This document shows, in pieces, positions 37,006-45,813 of a DNA stretch of 64,000 nt. This DNA is from Helicobacter sp. 11S02596-1. GTDB taxonomy: Bacteria; Campylobacterota; Campylobacteria; Campylobacterales; Helicobacteraceae. The notes under the pieces were generated by a model that worked only from the letters and a program-made list of their open reading frames with translations, did no database searches and was not told where the DNA came from. The stretch's first letter is position 1. Every line of letters begins with the position of its first letter. A program made the translations under genes and the position numbers. The DNA is taken from NCBI RefSeq assembly GCF_002272825.1, contig NZ_MLAM01000005.1:62001-126000 (forward strand), in the 5' to 3' direction.

Positions 37006-38721
37006 TTAGAGCATATGCCCGATATTGGTTTTGATAATATCCTCCACATCCCCAGCACGCCCTGCAAGCACGGCTTTTGCCGAATACAAAGAAAAATGCG
37101 CCATTTCAGAAAATGTAACCTTAGGGGGCATTATGAGTTCTTTGGAATTTACCACCACGTCCAAAAGTGCGGGCTTACTCGATTGCATAAACGCTTTCAC
37201 ACTCGCTTCAAGCCCACCAGATTGCTCCACCCGCCACGCATCAAAACCTATAGCTGAAGCAACCTCTGCAAATGATGGGTTTTTTAGATCGGTATAATTA
37301 TCCAAAAGCCCCTCAACCTTTTGCTCAAGCTCGACAAAATTCAAAGATGAATTATTAAAAACCACCACCTTAATCGCAATATCCTCCTGGATAGCTGTGA
37401 GCAAATCCCCCAACAACATCGCCAACCCCCCATCACCAGAAAAAGAAATCACCTCCCTAAGTGGGAAAGCCTTTTTGAGTCCCAGCGACATTGGCATCGC
37501 ATTTGCCATCGTGCCGTGCAAAAGCGAAGTAAAAAACCGACGCCCTTTTTTACCCTTGAGATAACGCAATGCCCAAAGCATTGGAGAACCGCCATCTGCC
37601 GTGAATAGACTATCATCAGGGGTATATTTGTCAATCATCGCACTGACAGCTTGCGGGTGGATCAAATCCCCCGATATTTGGGTATCTTTGAGGAGTTTTT
37701 TATCCGTTTCTACCTTGATTTTGAGACAATCATCCAAAAATGCCCGATCGGTTTTTTCAGCCACCGCTTCAAGCAATTTTTGCAACGTAGGCTTCACATC
37801 ACCCAAAACACCCAAGTCCACATCACACCGACGCCCCAAATGCCCCGCGTCATTATCGACTTGAATGATGGTCGCTTTTGTGGGGTAAAATTGCCGCCAA
37901 GCCATATCCGAACCCAAAACCAGCAACGTATCGCATTCATTCATCATATCAAATCCCGATTTCACACCCGCCAAACCGGTCATCCCCATATTATAAGGAT
38001 TGTCATATTCGACAAAATCCTTTGAACGCGCACTATGCCCGATAGGGGCTTTGAGCTTTTGGGCGAGCGCAACCAATTCATCGTGGGCATCTTCGACCCC
38101 AGCACCCGCATAAATAGCGACTTTTTTTCCATTTTTTAGCATACTTGCCATTTGGGCAATCTCATCATCGTTTGGATGAAACACGGGTTTTGGGGTATGC
38201 ACTTTCATATTTTTGTTATACACCACAGACGCCACACTCATATTCACCGGCATAATCACCACCGCTACGCCCTTTTTATTGATAGCATTTTGAACAGCCA
38301 TCGTGATGATATGCTGGGCTTGAGCGGGGGAATTTATCTGCTCACAATAAACACAAAAACCCCCATAAATCGCTTTAAAATCGACTTCTTGAGGAAAATT
38401 TGTCCCAAGATTTGGGGTTTCTAATTGCGAGGCTACCAACACCACAGGCGCACGATTACGCCCCGCATCCATCAAAGAGTTGATAAAATGCAAGCTACCA
38501 GGACCACAAGACCCCGCACAAGCCACAGGTCTTTTGGTGATAAGCGCATCTACCCCAGCAGCAAATCCGCCCGCCTCCTCGTGCCTCATATGCACCCATT
38601 GAATCTTTTTGCTCTGATAGATAGCGTCGGTAAAATGATTCAACGTATCCCCTACGATCCCATAACATCGTTGCACCCCAGCTTGTGCCAAAACTTCTAC
38701 CATCATTTCTGCAACTTTCAT
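37006..38721 (-). CDS. poxB: Pyruvate dehydrogenase (quinone) / pyruvate oxidase PoxB
   Basis: This 571-residue enzyme uses thiamine diphosphate and FAD. Residues match E. coli PoxB along the whole length: RHEEAGGFAAG with the catalytic Glu (about residue 48), CAGSCGPGSLHFINSLMDAG, VEYDNPYNMGMTGLAGVKSG, HGTMANAMPMSLG, and the thiamine/Mg motif SGDGGLAMLLGDLL with VVFNNSSLNF. It decarboxylates pyruvate to acetate and CO2 and passes electrons to the quinone pool. The C-terminal LYSAKAVLAGRAGDVEDIIK is the amphipathic membrane-binding tail. It lies alone upstream of the candidate toxin-antitoxin genes. Confidence 0.93.
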   Translation of the reverse strand: MKVAEMMVEVLAQAGVQRCYGIVGDTLNHFTDAIYQSKKIQWVHMRHEEAGGFAAGVDALITKRPVACAGSCGPGSLHFINSLMDAGRNRAPVVLVASQLETPNLGTNFPQEVDFKAIYGGFCVYCEQINSPAQAQHIITMAVQNAINKKGVAVVIMPVNMSVASVVYNKNMKVHTPKPVFHPNDDEIAQMASMLKNGKKVAIYAGAGVEDAHDELVALAQKLKAPIGHSARSKDFVEYDNPYNMGMTGLAGVKSGFDMMNECDTLLVLGSDMAWRQFYPTKATIIQVDNDAGHLGRRCDVDLGVLGDVKPTLQKLLEAVAEKTDRAFLDDCLKIKVETDKKLLKDTQISGDLIHPQAVSAMIDKYTPDDSLFTADGGSPMLWALRYLKGKKGRRFFTSLLHGTMANAMPMSLGLKKAFPLREVISFSGDGGLAMLLGDLLTAIQEDIAIKVVVFNNSSLNFVELEQKVEGLLDNYTDLKNPSFAEVASAIGFDAWRVEQSGGLEASVKAFMQSSKPALLDVVVNSKELIMPPKVTFSEMAHFSLYSAKAVLAGRAGDVEDIIKTNIGHML

Positions 38722-38917
38722 TTTTTTACTCCATTATTTTAATAATATCTTTCATTCTATTGCAGTAAAAATAATAAATATGTAATTTATAAATTATATT
38801 TATTATCTTAGGATAAAAATTATGATTAATATTAAGTGATTGAAATATACTGAAGTATTTGGAGAATCTTGGGGGTGTGCCAGCTAAAACATCAAAAACA
38901 TATCAGGATTTTACCCA

Positions 38918-38934
38918 AGAGGGCAAAGCCCTCT
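38918..38934 (-). terminator. Stem-loop after the gluconate dehydrogenase operon
   Basis: AGAGGGC (38918-38924) and GCCCTCT (38928-38934) form a 7-base GC-rich stem with a 3-base loop directly after the stop codon of the large subunit. There is no strong T run after it on the minus strand, so termination is only probable. Confidence 0.5.
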
Positions 38935-40647
38935 TTAAACGAGTTTTTGCCCTGTTTTGTGATATTTGATAATCCCCTCCGCACAACGATAGGCAAGCGC
39001 ACCCGCTGTCCCTGTGGGATTGTAGCCACTATTGTGAGCGAAATTCCCCGCACCTACGACAAAGAGATTATCCATATCCCAATGTTGCAAATAATGATTC
39101 ACCACGCTATCACCCGGATTGCTCCCCATAATCGTCCCGCCGACATTGTGCGTGGATTGGTAGGGGATAATGCTATAGTCTTGGATCTGAGGTTTGGAGA
39201 TGATAGATTTGGGGTTCATCGCTTTTGCGATAGCTTCGGTCTTTTGTGTGATAAATTTAAACAACGCCCGGTCCTGATCGGTAAAATTATAGGTCATCCG
39301 CAATAATGGCAACCCATAGGCGTCTTTATAGATAGGATCAAGATCGAGATAATTCTGAAAATATGGCATTGAAGCGCCCTGTCCACCGATTCCAATGTTC
39401 CTTGTATAATAATGAATCGAAGCTTTTTTAAATGCACTCCCCCAAGATGGCACACCTTTTGGTACTGCATTGCTCCCAATCGGTCTTGCCCCACTCTGGA
39501 GAGCAAAAATCAATGCCCCGTGGATAAAATCCAAATGCGAATGATCGAAATTATCCCCATTAAAATCATCGATATTTGTTCCTAAAGCCCCCGAACCCAT
39601 AAAAACATTGAATTGTTTATCAAAAAATGCCGTCGTTCCTGTATTGATTTGGTAGCAATAATTTTTACCCAATGTCCCTCTTCGGCTCAGGGGATCATAT
39701 TGCGTGCCGATTTTTGAAACCATCAGCAATTTGGCATTATTGAGAACAAAGCTACTCAAAACCACAATATCTGCTGGCTGGATAAATTCCTCTAGCGTCC
39801 TGGTATCGACGTATTTTACGCCAGTTACCTTATCGCCTTTTTTGAGTATCTCAATGACATTAGCGTGATTTCTAACCGAATAATTCCCGGTTCTAAATGC
39901 TGTTGGGAGGACCGTTACAATCGGGCTGGCTTTCGCACCATATTCACACCCAAAACGCTCACAAAATGCGCAATACTGGCATTCATTGAGTATCTCACCA
40001 TCAGGATTGGTATAGGTTTGCGAACTATTCGCAGCGGGCATCCGGTAAGGGTGAAAATTCATCTTTTTGGTAACACCAGCAAACATCTGTAAAATCGGCG
40101 TATCACTCAAAGGCGGGTTGGGATAATCGCTACTCCTTTTGCCCTCAAAGGGATTTTTAGCCTCCCCAGAAATGCCAGCGGTTTTTTCAAACCTATCAAA
40201 ATACGGCTCCATCTCATCATAGGTAATGCCCCAATCCTGCAAGAGATAATCGGGCGAAAGCTTGTTTTTTCCATAGCGTTTTTCTGTCATTGTCTTGATT
40301 TCAAAATCATACGGAAAAAACCGATACGTCCAGCCATTCCAATGCACCCCAGCACCGCCCAAACCCTCACCAAGCAAAAATGAGCCAAGTTTTCTCATCG
40401 GCAATGCCTTTTGCTTGGGGGTGTTTCTAAATGTAATGCTCTCTTTGGAAAGATCTTGCATCAAGCCATAATTAATCGCATAGCGGTATTCATCGTGTAT
40501 CTCGGCAAAATCCCCTGTCTCTCGCTCCCCGCCACGCTCTAGCCCGATGACTTTAAGCCCAGCTTTGGCACATTCAGCCGCTACGATACCGCCAGTCCAG
40601 CCCACGCCAATGGTTATTACATCGACTTTTTTTAGCACCTTTGCCAT
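38935..40647 (-). CDS. GMC-type flavin oxidoreductase, gluconate 2-dehydrogenase large subunit-like
   Basis: This 570-residue FAD enzyme has the nucleotide-binding VDVITIGVGWTGGIVAAECA at the start. HWNGWTYRFFPYDFE, the C-terminal THNVGGTIMGSNPGDSVVN and GAGNFAHNSGYNPTGTAGAL form the GMC active-site region. Campylobacter jejuni has a two-gene gluconate dehydrogenase of this kind that feeds electrons to the respiratory chain. The ATG at 40645-40647 overlaps the stop of the small subunit by one base; a GTG one codon earlier is also possible. No leader peptide is present; export is expected by hitch-hiking with the twin-arginine partner. The substrate (gluconate or another sugar acid) is inferred. 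Confidence 0.82.
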   Translation of the reverse strand: MAKVLKKVDVITIGVGWTGGIVAAECAKAGLKVIGLERGGERETGDFAEIHDEYRYAINYGLMQDLSKESITFRNTPKQKALPMRKLGSFLLGEGLGGAGVHWNGWTYRFFPYDFEIKTMTEKRYGKNKLSPDYLLQDWGITYDEMEPYFDRFEKTAGISGEAKNPFEGKRSSDYPNPPLSDTPILQMFAGVTKKMNFHPYRMPAANSSQTYTNPDGEILNECQYCAFCERFGCEYGAKASPIVTVLPTAFRTGNYSVRNHANVIEILKKGDKVTGVKYVDTRTLEEFIQPADIVVLSSFVLNNAKLLMVSKIGTQYDPLSRRGTLGKNYCYQINTGTTAFFDKQFNVFMGSGALGTNIDDFNGDNFDHSHLDFIHGALIFALQSGARPIGSNAVPKGVPSWGSAFKKASIHYYTRNIGIGGQGASMPYFQNYLDLDPIYKDAYGLPLLRMTYNFTDQDRALFKFITQKTEAIAKAMNPKSIISKPQIQDYSIIPYQSTHNVGGTIMGSNPGDSVVNHYLQHWDMDNLFVVGAGNFAHNSGYNPTGTAGALAYRCAEGIIKYHKTGQKLV

Positions 40648-41402
40648 CACATCCCTCCTTGCATATCTGATAAAGAAACCGGTTCAAGTTTTTGGAAGTT
40701 TTTATCGGCGATATAGGGCAAATACGACATTTGTGCGCCGGGAAATTCTTTCATCTTCCAGCCAGCCATCCCGATATTGCCATTATAAATGGGATCAGCA
40801 TACACCCCACACAGCGTCATTTCCCGCAAAAGCGAAAAGAAATAACCCGATGATGTGCCTATCATTGCAACTTTATTGGCTTCAAAATCTTTTAAAATCA
40901 CATCTTGGGATCTAGCAGGGATATTAAAAAAGCTTTTTTGAAATCTCTTGAGCGATTCTCTCTCAAGTGCCCGCACGCCCTCCAAAAAGATTTCTTGGCG
41001 AATCATTGGGGTTTGATAGCCCTGTGTGGGTGTGCCTTTTTCAAAAGGTCCTTGCATATATTCGCGCGCATTATGCCCATAAGAGCCTGCAAGCTGGTTA
41101 TCGATGAAAAAAGCGACACCGAGTTTTATCGCACCCGGTCCCAAATCATCCTCAGGGAAAATCCGCTCGATAGCTGCTGAAAGCACGCTAAAATCATCAT
41201 CTCGGGTGAAAAACATCCGCCCTCGTGAGCGATTGGGCTCATTATTTTGGGCTTTTAGCGTATTTGTTTGTGGGGTAGGATGGGCGTGGGCTGGGTGTGC
41301 GCCCAAAGGTTGCATTCCCCCTGCCCCTAAAAGTGCGCCAGCCACTAGTGTGGAGGTTTTAAAAAAATTTCGTCTAGTTAAAATCGAATTTTGAGTTTCC
41401 AT
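40647..41402 (-). CDS. Gluconate 2-dehydrogenase subunit 3-like protein with Tat signal
   Basis: This 251-residue small subunit has a twin-arginine signal, LTRRNFFKTSTLVAGALLGAGG (R10, R11, split here as LTRRNFF and KTSTLVAGALLGAGG), followed by a His-rich linker (HPAHAHP). The rest fits gluconate dehydrogenase subunit 3, including RIFPEDDLGPGAIKLGVAFFID in two pieces. It is translationally coupled to the flavoprotein subunit, which it probably carries through the Tat system. The third, cytochrome c subunit found in acetic acid bacteria and pseudomonads is not encoded next to it. Confidence 0.83.
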   Translation of the reverse strand: METQNSILTRRNFFKTSTLVAGALLGAGGMQPLGAHPAHAHPTPQTNTLKAQNNEPNRSRGRMFFTRDDDFSVLSAAIERIFPEDDLGPGAIKLGVAFFIDNQLAGSYGHNAREYMQGPFEKGTPTQGYQTPMIRQEIFLEGVRALERESLKRFQKSFFNIPARSQDVILKDFEANKVAMIGTSSGYFFSLLREMTLCGVYADPIYNGNIGMAGWKMKEFPGAQMSYLPYIADKNFQKLEPVSLSDMQGGM

Positions 41403-41540
41403 TGAATCTTTCCTTTTATTTTTTATTCATAAAGGCATTTTTAATTCTATTCCAAATGAATAAATAGTAAAAAGAAAAATAAGATTTAAGTTTATGAATC
41501 CAGAAGATAAAATAATGCAGATAAAAATCACGCAGAAATA

Positions 41541-41649
41541 AAAAAACCCCTTCCCAGATGACTAAGGCACACCACAAACCAAGCTACTCTGCTGTGTTCC
41601 CACCCTGAAGCGTTATCCTAATTTGTGATTGCATAGGTCTGAAAAGAGG
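41541..41649 (-). ncRNA. ffs: Signal recognition particle RNA (4.5S-type)
   Basis: On the minus strand the 5' CCTCTTTTCAGA (41649-41638) pairs over 12 bases with the 3' TCTGGGAAGGGG (41558-41547). An inner helix CACAAA/TTTGTG follows, and the apex reads TCAGG-GTG-GGAA-CAC-AGCAG, the SRP domain IV with a GGAA tetraloop and the asymmetric AGCAG side. A T7-like run (41546-41541) closes the gene as a terminator. The gene is about 103 bases long, the small bacterial type that binds Ffh. The TAAAAT box at 41662-41657 is a fitting promoter. There is no reading frame here. Confidence 0.88.
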
Positions 41650-41656
41650 CAGGGCA

Positions 41657-41662
41657 ATTTTA
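41657..41662 (-). promoter_or_regulatory. -10 box of the SRP RNA gene
   Basis: TAAAAT on the minus strand (41662-41657), preceded by TG, lies 7-8 bases before the first base of the predicted SRP RNA helix. The -35 region would fall at the 3' end of tcuB. Confidence 0.55.
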
Positions 41663-41694
41663 CACCCACTGGGCTTAAAATTTTGTAAAAACCA

Positions 41695-42798
41695 TCAAGA
41701 TTTTTTTGCCTCCAGATGATATTTGATGAGCGCACCCAAACGATAAAACCCGTGGATAAACTTCCCATAAGGCATCATTACAAACAGCCCCAACACAGCA
41801 CTTAGATGGAACAACACCAAGAATGCCATTATTGTTTTTTCCCTAAAAATCATCAATGCCAAACCGCTAAAAGACACAATAAATAAACTAAAAATAAACG
41901 CATAATCCATTCCCATCGACCGATAAGATTTCAATCGCCTATCAGCGAGCCATTTCAAAACAAAAAGCCCCAAAGTCCCCATACAAAGCGATGTCCCGCC
42001 AAATGTCCCAAATAATTTTGGCAAGCTAAAAAACGCATATGGGGCAGAGAGACCAAGAAAATGGTCATAAAAAGCCCCCAGAGAAGTCGCGATAAAACAA
42101 GATAAAAAACCATAAAACGTAAAATGATGGAACACTTTTCTAATGTTAGAACGCTCATCTTTGGGATATGTGCAACCATCGTTATTATGCCCGCCGAGAT
42201 ATTTCAATGAAAAAACATCAAAAAAGGCTTGAAAAATCGAATCGGAAGTGGGTGTTTCGTGTTTTTGGATATAAGAAAAAAATCTCACAAACCCCATCCC
42301 CAAAGCAAACACAACCCACAAACCAACAGCCCCAAATGCCCACACCATCACGCTATAAGGAACAATCTTATAAAAATTCCCCGCATAATCATCAAAAAGA
42401 AAATTGCGATGGTGCGACCAAAATGCCAGCAAAAATACCGCAAAAATACACGCAAACAAAACCATAGAAACAAAAAAACCATTATTTTCAAATAGTTTTC
42501 CTGCCCATCTCGGGTAGGCAAACTTTTGATAACTCATCGTGCGGATATCGCCAAATTGTGCGGGGATATTCACACCAAATTCGTGCGGGGGTGCGTATTG
42601 GCAAGCATAGAAACATTCCCCGCATTGATGGCATAGATTTGCCAAATAATCAATGTCGCTCCAATCAAAATCCCGCCTTTTCTCCATCGCGGGGAAAACC
42701 GCACAAAAACCCTCGCAATACCGACACGAATTGCAAATCACACAAGAATTTTTCGCTGTTTCATAGAGTTTTTTTTCATCCAAATTTCTTGTTTTCAT
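41695..42798 (-). CDS. tcuB: TcuB: 4Fe-4S and membrane protein for tricarballylate/citrate oxidation
   Basis: This 367-residue electron-transfer protein has two N-terminal iron-sulfur cysteine clusters (C19-C22-C25-C28-C32 and C56-C59-C62-C66, the latter CHQCGECFYACQYAPPHEF). They are followed by about six hydrophobic segments with histidines, as in TcuB/CitB, which passes electrons from reduced TcuA to quinones. Its first 4 bases overlap the end of tcuA (ATGA). The SRP RNA promoter begins within about 35 bases of its stop. Confidence 0.87.
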   Translation of the reverse strand: MKTRNLDEKKLYETAKNSCVICNSCRYCEGFCAVFPAMEKRRDFDWSDIDYLANLCHQCGECFYACQYAPPHEFGVNIPAQFGDIRTMSYQKFAYPRWAGKLFENNGFFVSMVLFACIFAVFLLAFWSHHRNFLFDDYAGNFYKIVPYSVMVWAFGAVGLWVVFALGMGFVRFFSYIQKHETPTSDSIFQAFFDVFSLKYLGGHNNDGCTYPKDERSNIRKVFHHFTFYGFLSCFIATSLGAFYDHFLGLSAPYAFFSLPKLFGTFGGTSLCMGTLGLFVLKWLADRRLKSYRSMGMDYAFIFSLFIVSFSGLALMIFREKTIMAFLVLFHLSAVLGLFVMMPYGKFIHGFYRLGALIKYHLEAKKS

Positions 42799-44198
42799 CG
42801 CACTTCCTTTGAATAATTTGCCGCATTTTCTCCCGCTATCTTGCCAAACACCGAACCTATCGCCATACCAAATCCCGCCACATAGCCTTTTGATAAGATA
42901 TTACCCGCCATAATCTCCCCTGCTGCAAAAAGATTCTTACACACGTTCCCATCTTCTTTGATGACCTGGGCGTCTTTGCTAACTTTTACCCCCAAATACG
43001 TAAAAGTAATCCCGGGACGTAAGGGATAACAATAAAAAGGCGGGGTGTCGATTTTTTGCGCCCAATGGGTTTTTTCAATCGCTAGCCCCCTAGTTCTGCA
43101 CCCATCCAAAATCGTATGGTCAAAATCACCCGCAACCACGCTGTTGTTGTAATCTGACAATGTTTTTTCTAATTGTTTTTGATCCAATCCAAACTCACTA
43201 GCGATTTCTGCCACACTTGAAGCGACCACCGGAGGGAATAGCGAGGGCATATATTTGTCCAAAACTTTGGAATCAGTAATGCAATAAGCGATTTGGTCGG
43301 GTTGATTAGCAACAAGACGCCCCCAAATCGCATATCGTTTGGGCCAAAAATCCTCCCCCTCATCATAAAATCGTTGCGCATTTTTATTTACCACAACCCC
43401 CAAGGACACGCAATCTACTCTTGAGACAATCCCACCATCGTATTTGGGCGCTCGCGCATCGATAGCCACCATATGCCCTTGCGTGGGATTACCCAGTATT
43501 TTTGCGCCCTGATTTTTGAGTGCTTGGAGCATTTTGCCTTGATTAAATCTGCTCCCACGGATCAAAAAATTATCCGCTTTTTCTCCCCACGCCTCTTTGA
43601 GCCAAGCCAAATTCGACTCAAATCCCCCCGAAGCGATGACATAGGATTTTGCTTTGATCTTTTTAATATCATCTGTTTTTTTATCCAGCACCAAAACATA
43701 CGCACAGCTATTCTCTTGGATAGACAAATCCAAAGCCTCGCATTCATAAGCGACCTCAATGCCAAGCCGTGTGGCTTGATGATAATAGGCATTTAGCAGT
43801 GCCTTGCCCCCACCTAGAAAAAACGCATTCGTCCTACCAAGTTGCAATGTCCCCCCAAGGCTAGGCTGGAATCTCACACCACAAGACTTCGCCCATTCCA
43901 CGATATGAGGGGTTTGGGAAATCACAAAACGGGCATATTCTTCGTTTGTCTCCCCCTCACTCACCCGATAAACATCCTGATAAAATTCATCCTCGCTATA
44001 GCTCCCACTTAGCACATCGGTAGGAGCGGTATGCATTGAACGCAAATTCCTTGTGTGTTGGGAATTTCCCCCTCGCCAATCTTTTGGGGCACTTTCTAAA
44101 ATAAGCACGCTAGCACCTTTTTGGCGTGCTGATAATGCCGCACAAAGAGCTGCATTCCCCCCGCCAATCACCAAAACATCGCAATCAAGCCTTTCCAT
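42795..44198 (-). CDS. tcuA: TcuA: FAD-dependent tricarballylate dehydrogenase
   Basis: This 467-residue flavoprotein is of the fumarate reductase/succinate dehydrogenase flavoprotein fold. Its FAD motif is VLVIGGGNAALCAALSARQ (residues 8-26), with RGGNSQHTRNLR after it and SKGYVAGFGMAIGSVFGKI near the end. TcuA oxidises tricarballylate to cis-aconitate in Salmonella. The neighbours TcuB and TcuC support the name, though related proteins act on other tricarboxylates. It overlaps tcuB by 4 bases and lies 102 bases after tcuC. Confidence 0.85.
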   Translation of the reverse strand: MERLDCDVLVIGGGNAALCAALSARQKGASVLILESAPKDWRGGNSQHTRNLRSMHTAPTDVLSGSYSEDEFYQDVYRVSEGETNEEYARFVISQTPHIVEWAKSCGVRFQPSLGGTLQLGRTNAFFLGGGKALLNAYYHQATRLGIEVAYECEALDLSIQENSCAYVLVLDKKTDDIKKIKAKSYVIASGGFESNLAWLKEAWGEKADNFLIRGSRFNQGKMLQALKNQGAKILGNPTQGHMVAIDARAPKYDGGIVSRVDCVSLGVVVNKNAQRFYDEGEDFWPKRYAIWGRLVANQPDQIAYCITDSKVLDKYMPSLFPPVVASSVAEIASEFGLDQKQLEKTLSDYNNSVVAGDFDHTILDGCRTRGLAIEKTHWAQKIDTPPFYCYPLRPGITFTYLGVKVSKDAQVIKEDGNVCKNLFAAGEIMAGNILSKGYVAGFGMAIGSVFGKIAGENAANYSKEVR

Positions 44199-44300
44199 TC
44201 ATCTTCCTTAACCACAAAAACATTATCGTTTTTGAAATTTTTGTGATTAAGATTAATATGTTTTAGCTTAATGTATTCTTTTGTATCCAAAAAAATACGT

Positions 44301-45605
44301 TTAATATAAATTTTCTTTCTGGCGGTGATAAACCCCGCCTTTTTTGAACAACATCCAGCTAGCAAACAAACTACACAGCGCTGCGATACTTAGCCAAACG
44401 CCTGGCATTGCACTATTGCCCGTTGTATGGATCAAATATGTCGAGACCGCAGGGGTAAAGCCCCCAAAAATCGCTACGGCAATCGAATAAGAAAGCGAAA
44501 ATCCTAGCGCCCGCACCTGTGGGGGCATTACCTCTGAAAGCCCCACAACCATCGCACCATTGTAACTACCAAAAATAAAACTAAACCACAATTCCACCAA
44601 CACCAGATTGGCAAAACTCACGTGATGGACCAAAAAAACCATCATCGGGTAGGCAGTGATGAGATTGAGAAATGTGATAGTCAATAAAATCGGCTTTCTC
44701 CCAATCCTATCGCTCAAAGCCCCCGCAACTGGCAACCAAAAAAGATTACTCAACCCCACAATAGCGGTTACAATAAAGCTATCAAGGCGTGAAAGATGAA
44801 GCACTTTATTGGCAAAAGTGGGCGTATAAGCGGTGATAAAATAAAACGTAACCGTTGTCATCATCACAAACAAACTCCCCAAAACCACAACCTGCCAATT
44901 TTGGACCATATTTTGCAACATCGCACCGAGTTTTTTGGGGGCTTGATGGGCGCGGGCTTGGAACTCGGGGGTCTCTTCTAGCGTGCGCCGAATAATAAAC
45001 AAAAACGGCACGACCAAACACCCAAAAATAAAGGGGATTCGCCAGCCCCACACACTCACGATAGTATCGCCGAGATAATAATGCAAAACCACACCAAAAA
45101 CCCCCGCTACAATCGTAGCGACCTGCTGGGAAGCACTCTGCCAAGAAACATAAAATCCTTTTTTATCAGCCGGGGCGATTTCAGCAAGATACACGCTCGC
45201 TCCCCCGATCTCAGCACCCGCAGAAAATCCCTGCAAAAGTCTCCCAATAACCACGACAATGGGCGCTAAAATGCCAATCTGTTCATAACCGGGCGAAATA
45301 GCAATCGTGAGCGTGCCAATTGCCATCAAAGAAAGCGTTAGCAAAAGCCCCTTTCTCCGCCCGTGCTTATCCATATACGCCCCCAAAATGATAGCCCCAA
45401 TTGGGCGCATCAAAAACCCCACACCAAATGCCATAAAACTCATCATAATCGAAGCAAATTGGTTGTTTGAGGGGAAAAATACCTGGGCGATAAAACTCGC
45501 ATAAAACCCATAAACTGCAAAATCATACATTTCCAAAAAATTCCCACTAGAAACCCTAAAAATAGATTTTGCGTCTTTTATAGCCTTGCTTTGCGACTTA
45601 TCCAT
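44301..45605 (-). CDS. tcuC: TcuC-like MFS transporter (metabolite:H+ symporter family)
   Basis: This 434-residue carrier is predicted to have twelve membrane helices. It has the family motifs GFLMRPIGAIILGAYMDKHG and GRLLQGFSAGAEIGGASVYL, DRIGRKPILL in the second half, and RRTLEETPEF in the central loop, as in citrate and tricarballylate symporters (CitA, TcuC). First gene of the tcu operon; the AGGAGTATGTT leader supports the ATG start. Its promoter lies in the 208-base gap shared with the GntR regulator. Confidence 0.85.
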   Translation of the reverse strand: MDKSQSKAIKDAKSIFRVSSGNFLEMYDFAVYGFYASFIAQVFFPSNNQFASIMMSFMAFGVGFLMRPIGAIILGAYMDKHGRRKGLLLTLSLMAIGTLTIAISPGYEQIGILAPIVVVIGRLLQGFSAGAEIGGASVYLAEIAPADKKGFYVSWQSASQQVATIVAGVFGVVLHYYLGDTIVSVWGWRIPFIFGCLVVPFLFIIRRTLEETPEFQARAHQAPKKLGAMLQNMVQNWQVVVLGSLFVMMTTVTFYFITAYTPTFANKVLHLSRLDSFIVTAIVGLSNLFWLPVAGALSDRIGRKPILLTITFLNLITAYPMMVFLVHHVSFANLVLVELWFSFIFGSYNGAMVVGLSEVMPPQVRALGFSLSYSIAVAIFGGFTPAVSTYLIHTTGNSAMPGVWLSIAALCSLFASWMLFKKGGVYHRQKENLY

Positions 45606-45772
45606 AACATACTCCTAACGTTTGGTTGTAATAATGTGATTAAAAAATAATCATTAAACTTTGATATTTTTTTACTTAAATAATTCCAATAAAATCAAAA
45701 CAAATACCAATAATTTACCAAAATTCACATTTTACCCTGCAGTCGCACCAAGCAATTTCAAAATTTAATCTG

Positions 45773-45778
45773 TATAAT
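45773..45778 (+). promoter_or_regulatory. -10 box of the GntR regulator gene
   Basis: TATAAT, 36 bases upstream of the ATG at 45814, in the divergent region between tcuC and the regulator. The same region has a GATTA-5-TAATC inverted repeat at 45638-45652 near the tcuC start, which could be an operator; its fit to GntR/FCD sites (TGGT-ACCA type) is poor. Confidence 0.5.
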
Positions 45779-45813
45779 AAGCTAATATTTTTCTAAGGAA
45801 ATCAAGGAAACCA

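Noticed and set aside
44168-44365. Small minus-strand frame spanning the tcuA start and the tcuC 3' end
   Set aside because: It overlaps both genes, lacks a ribosome-binding site and resembles nothing.
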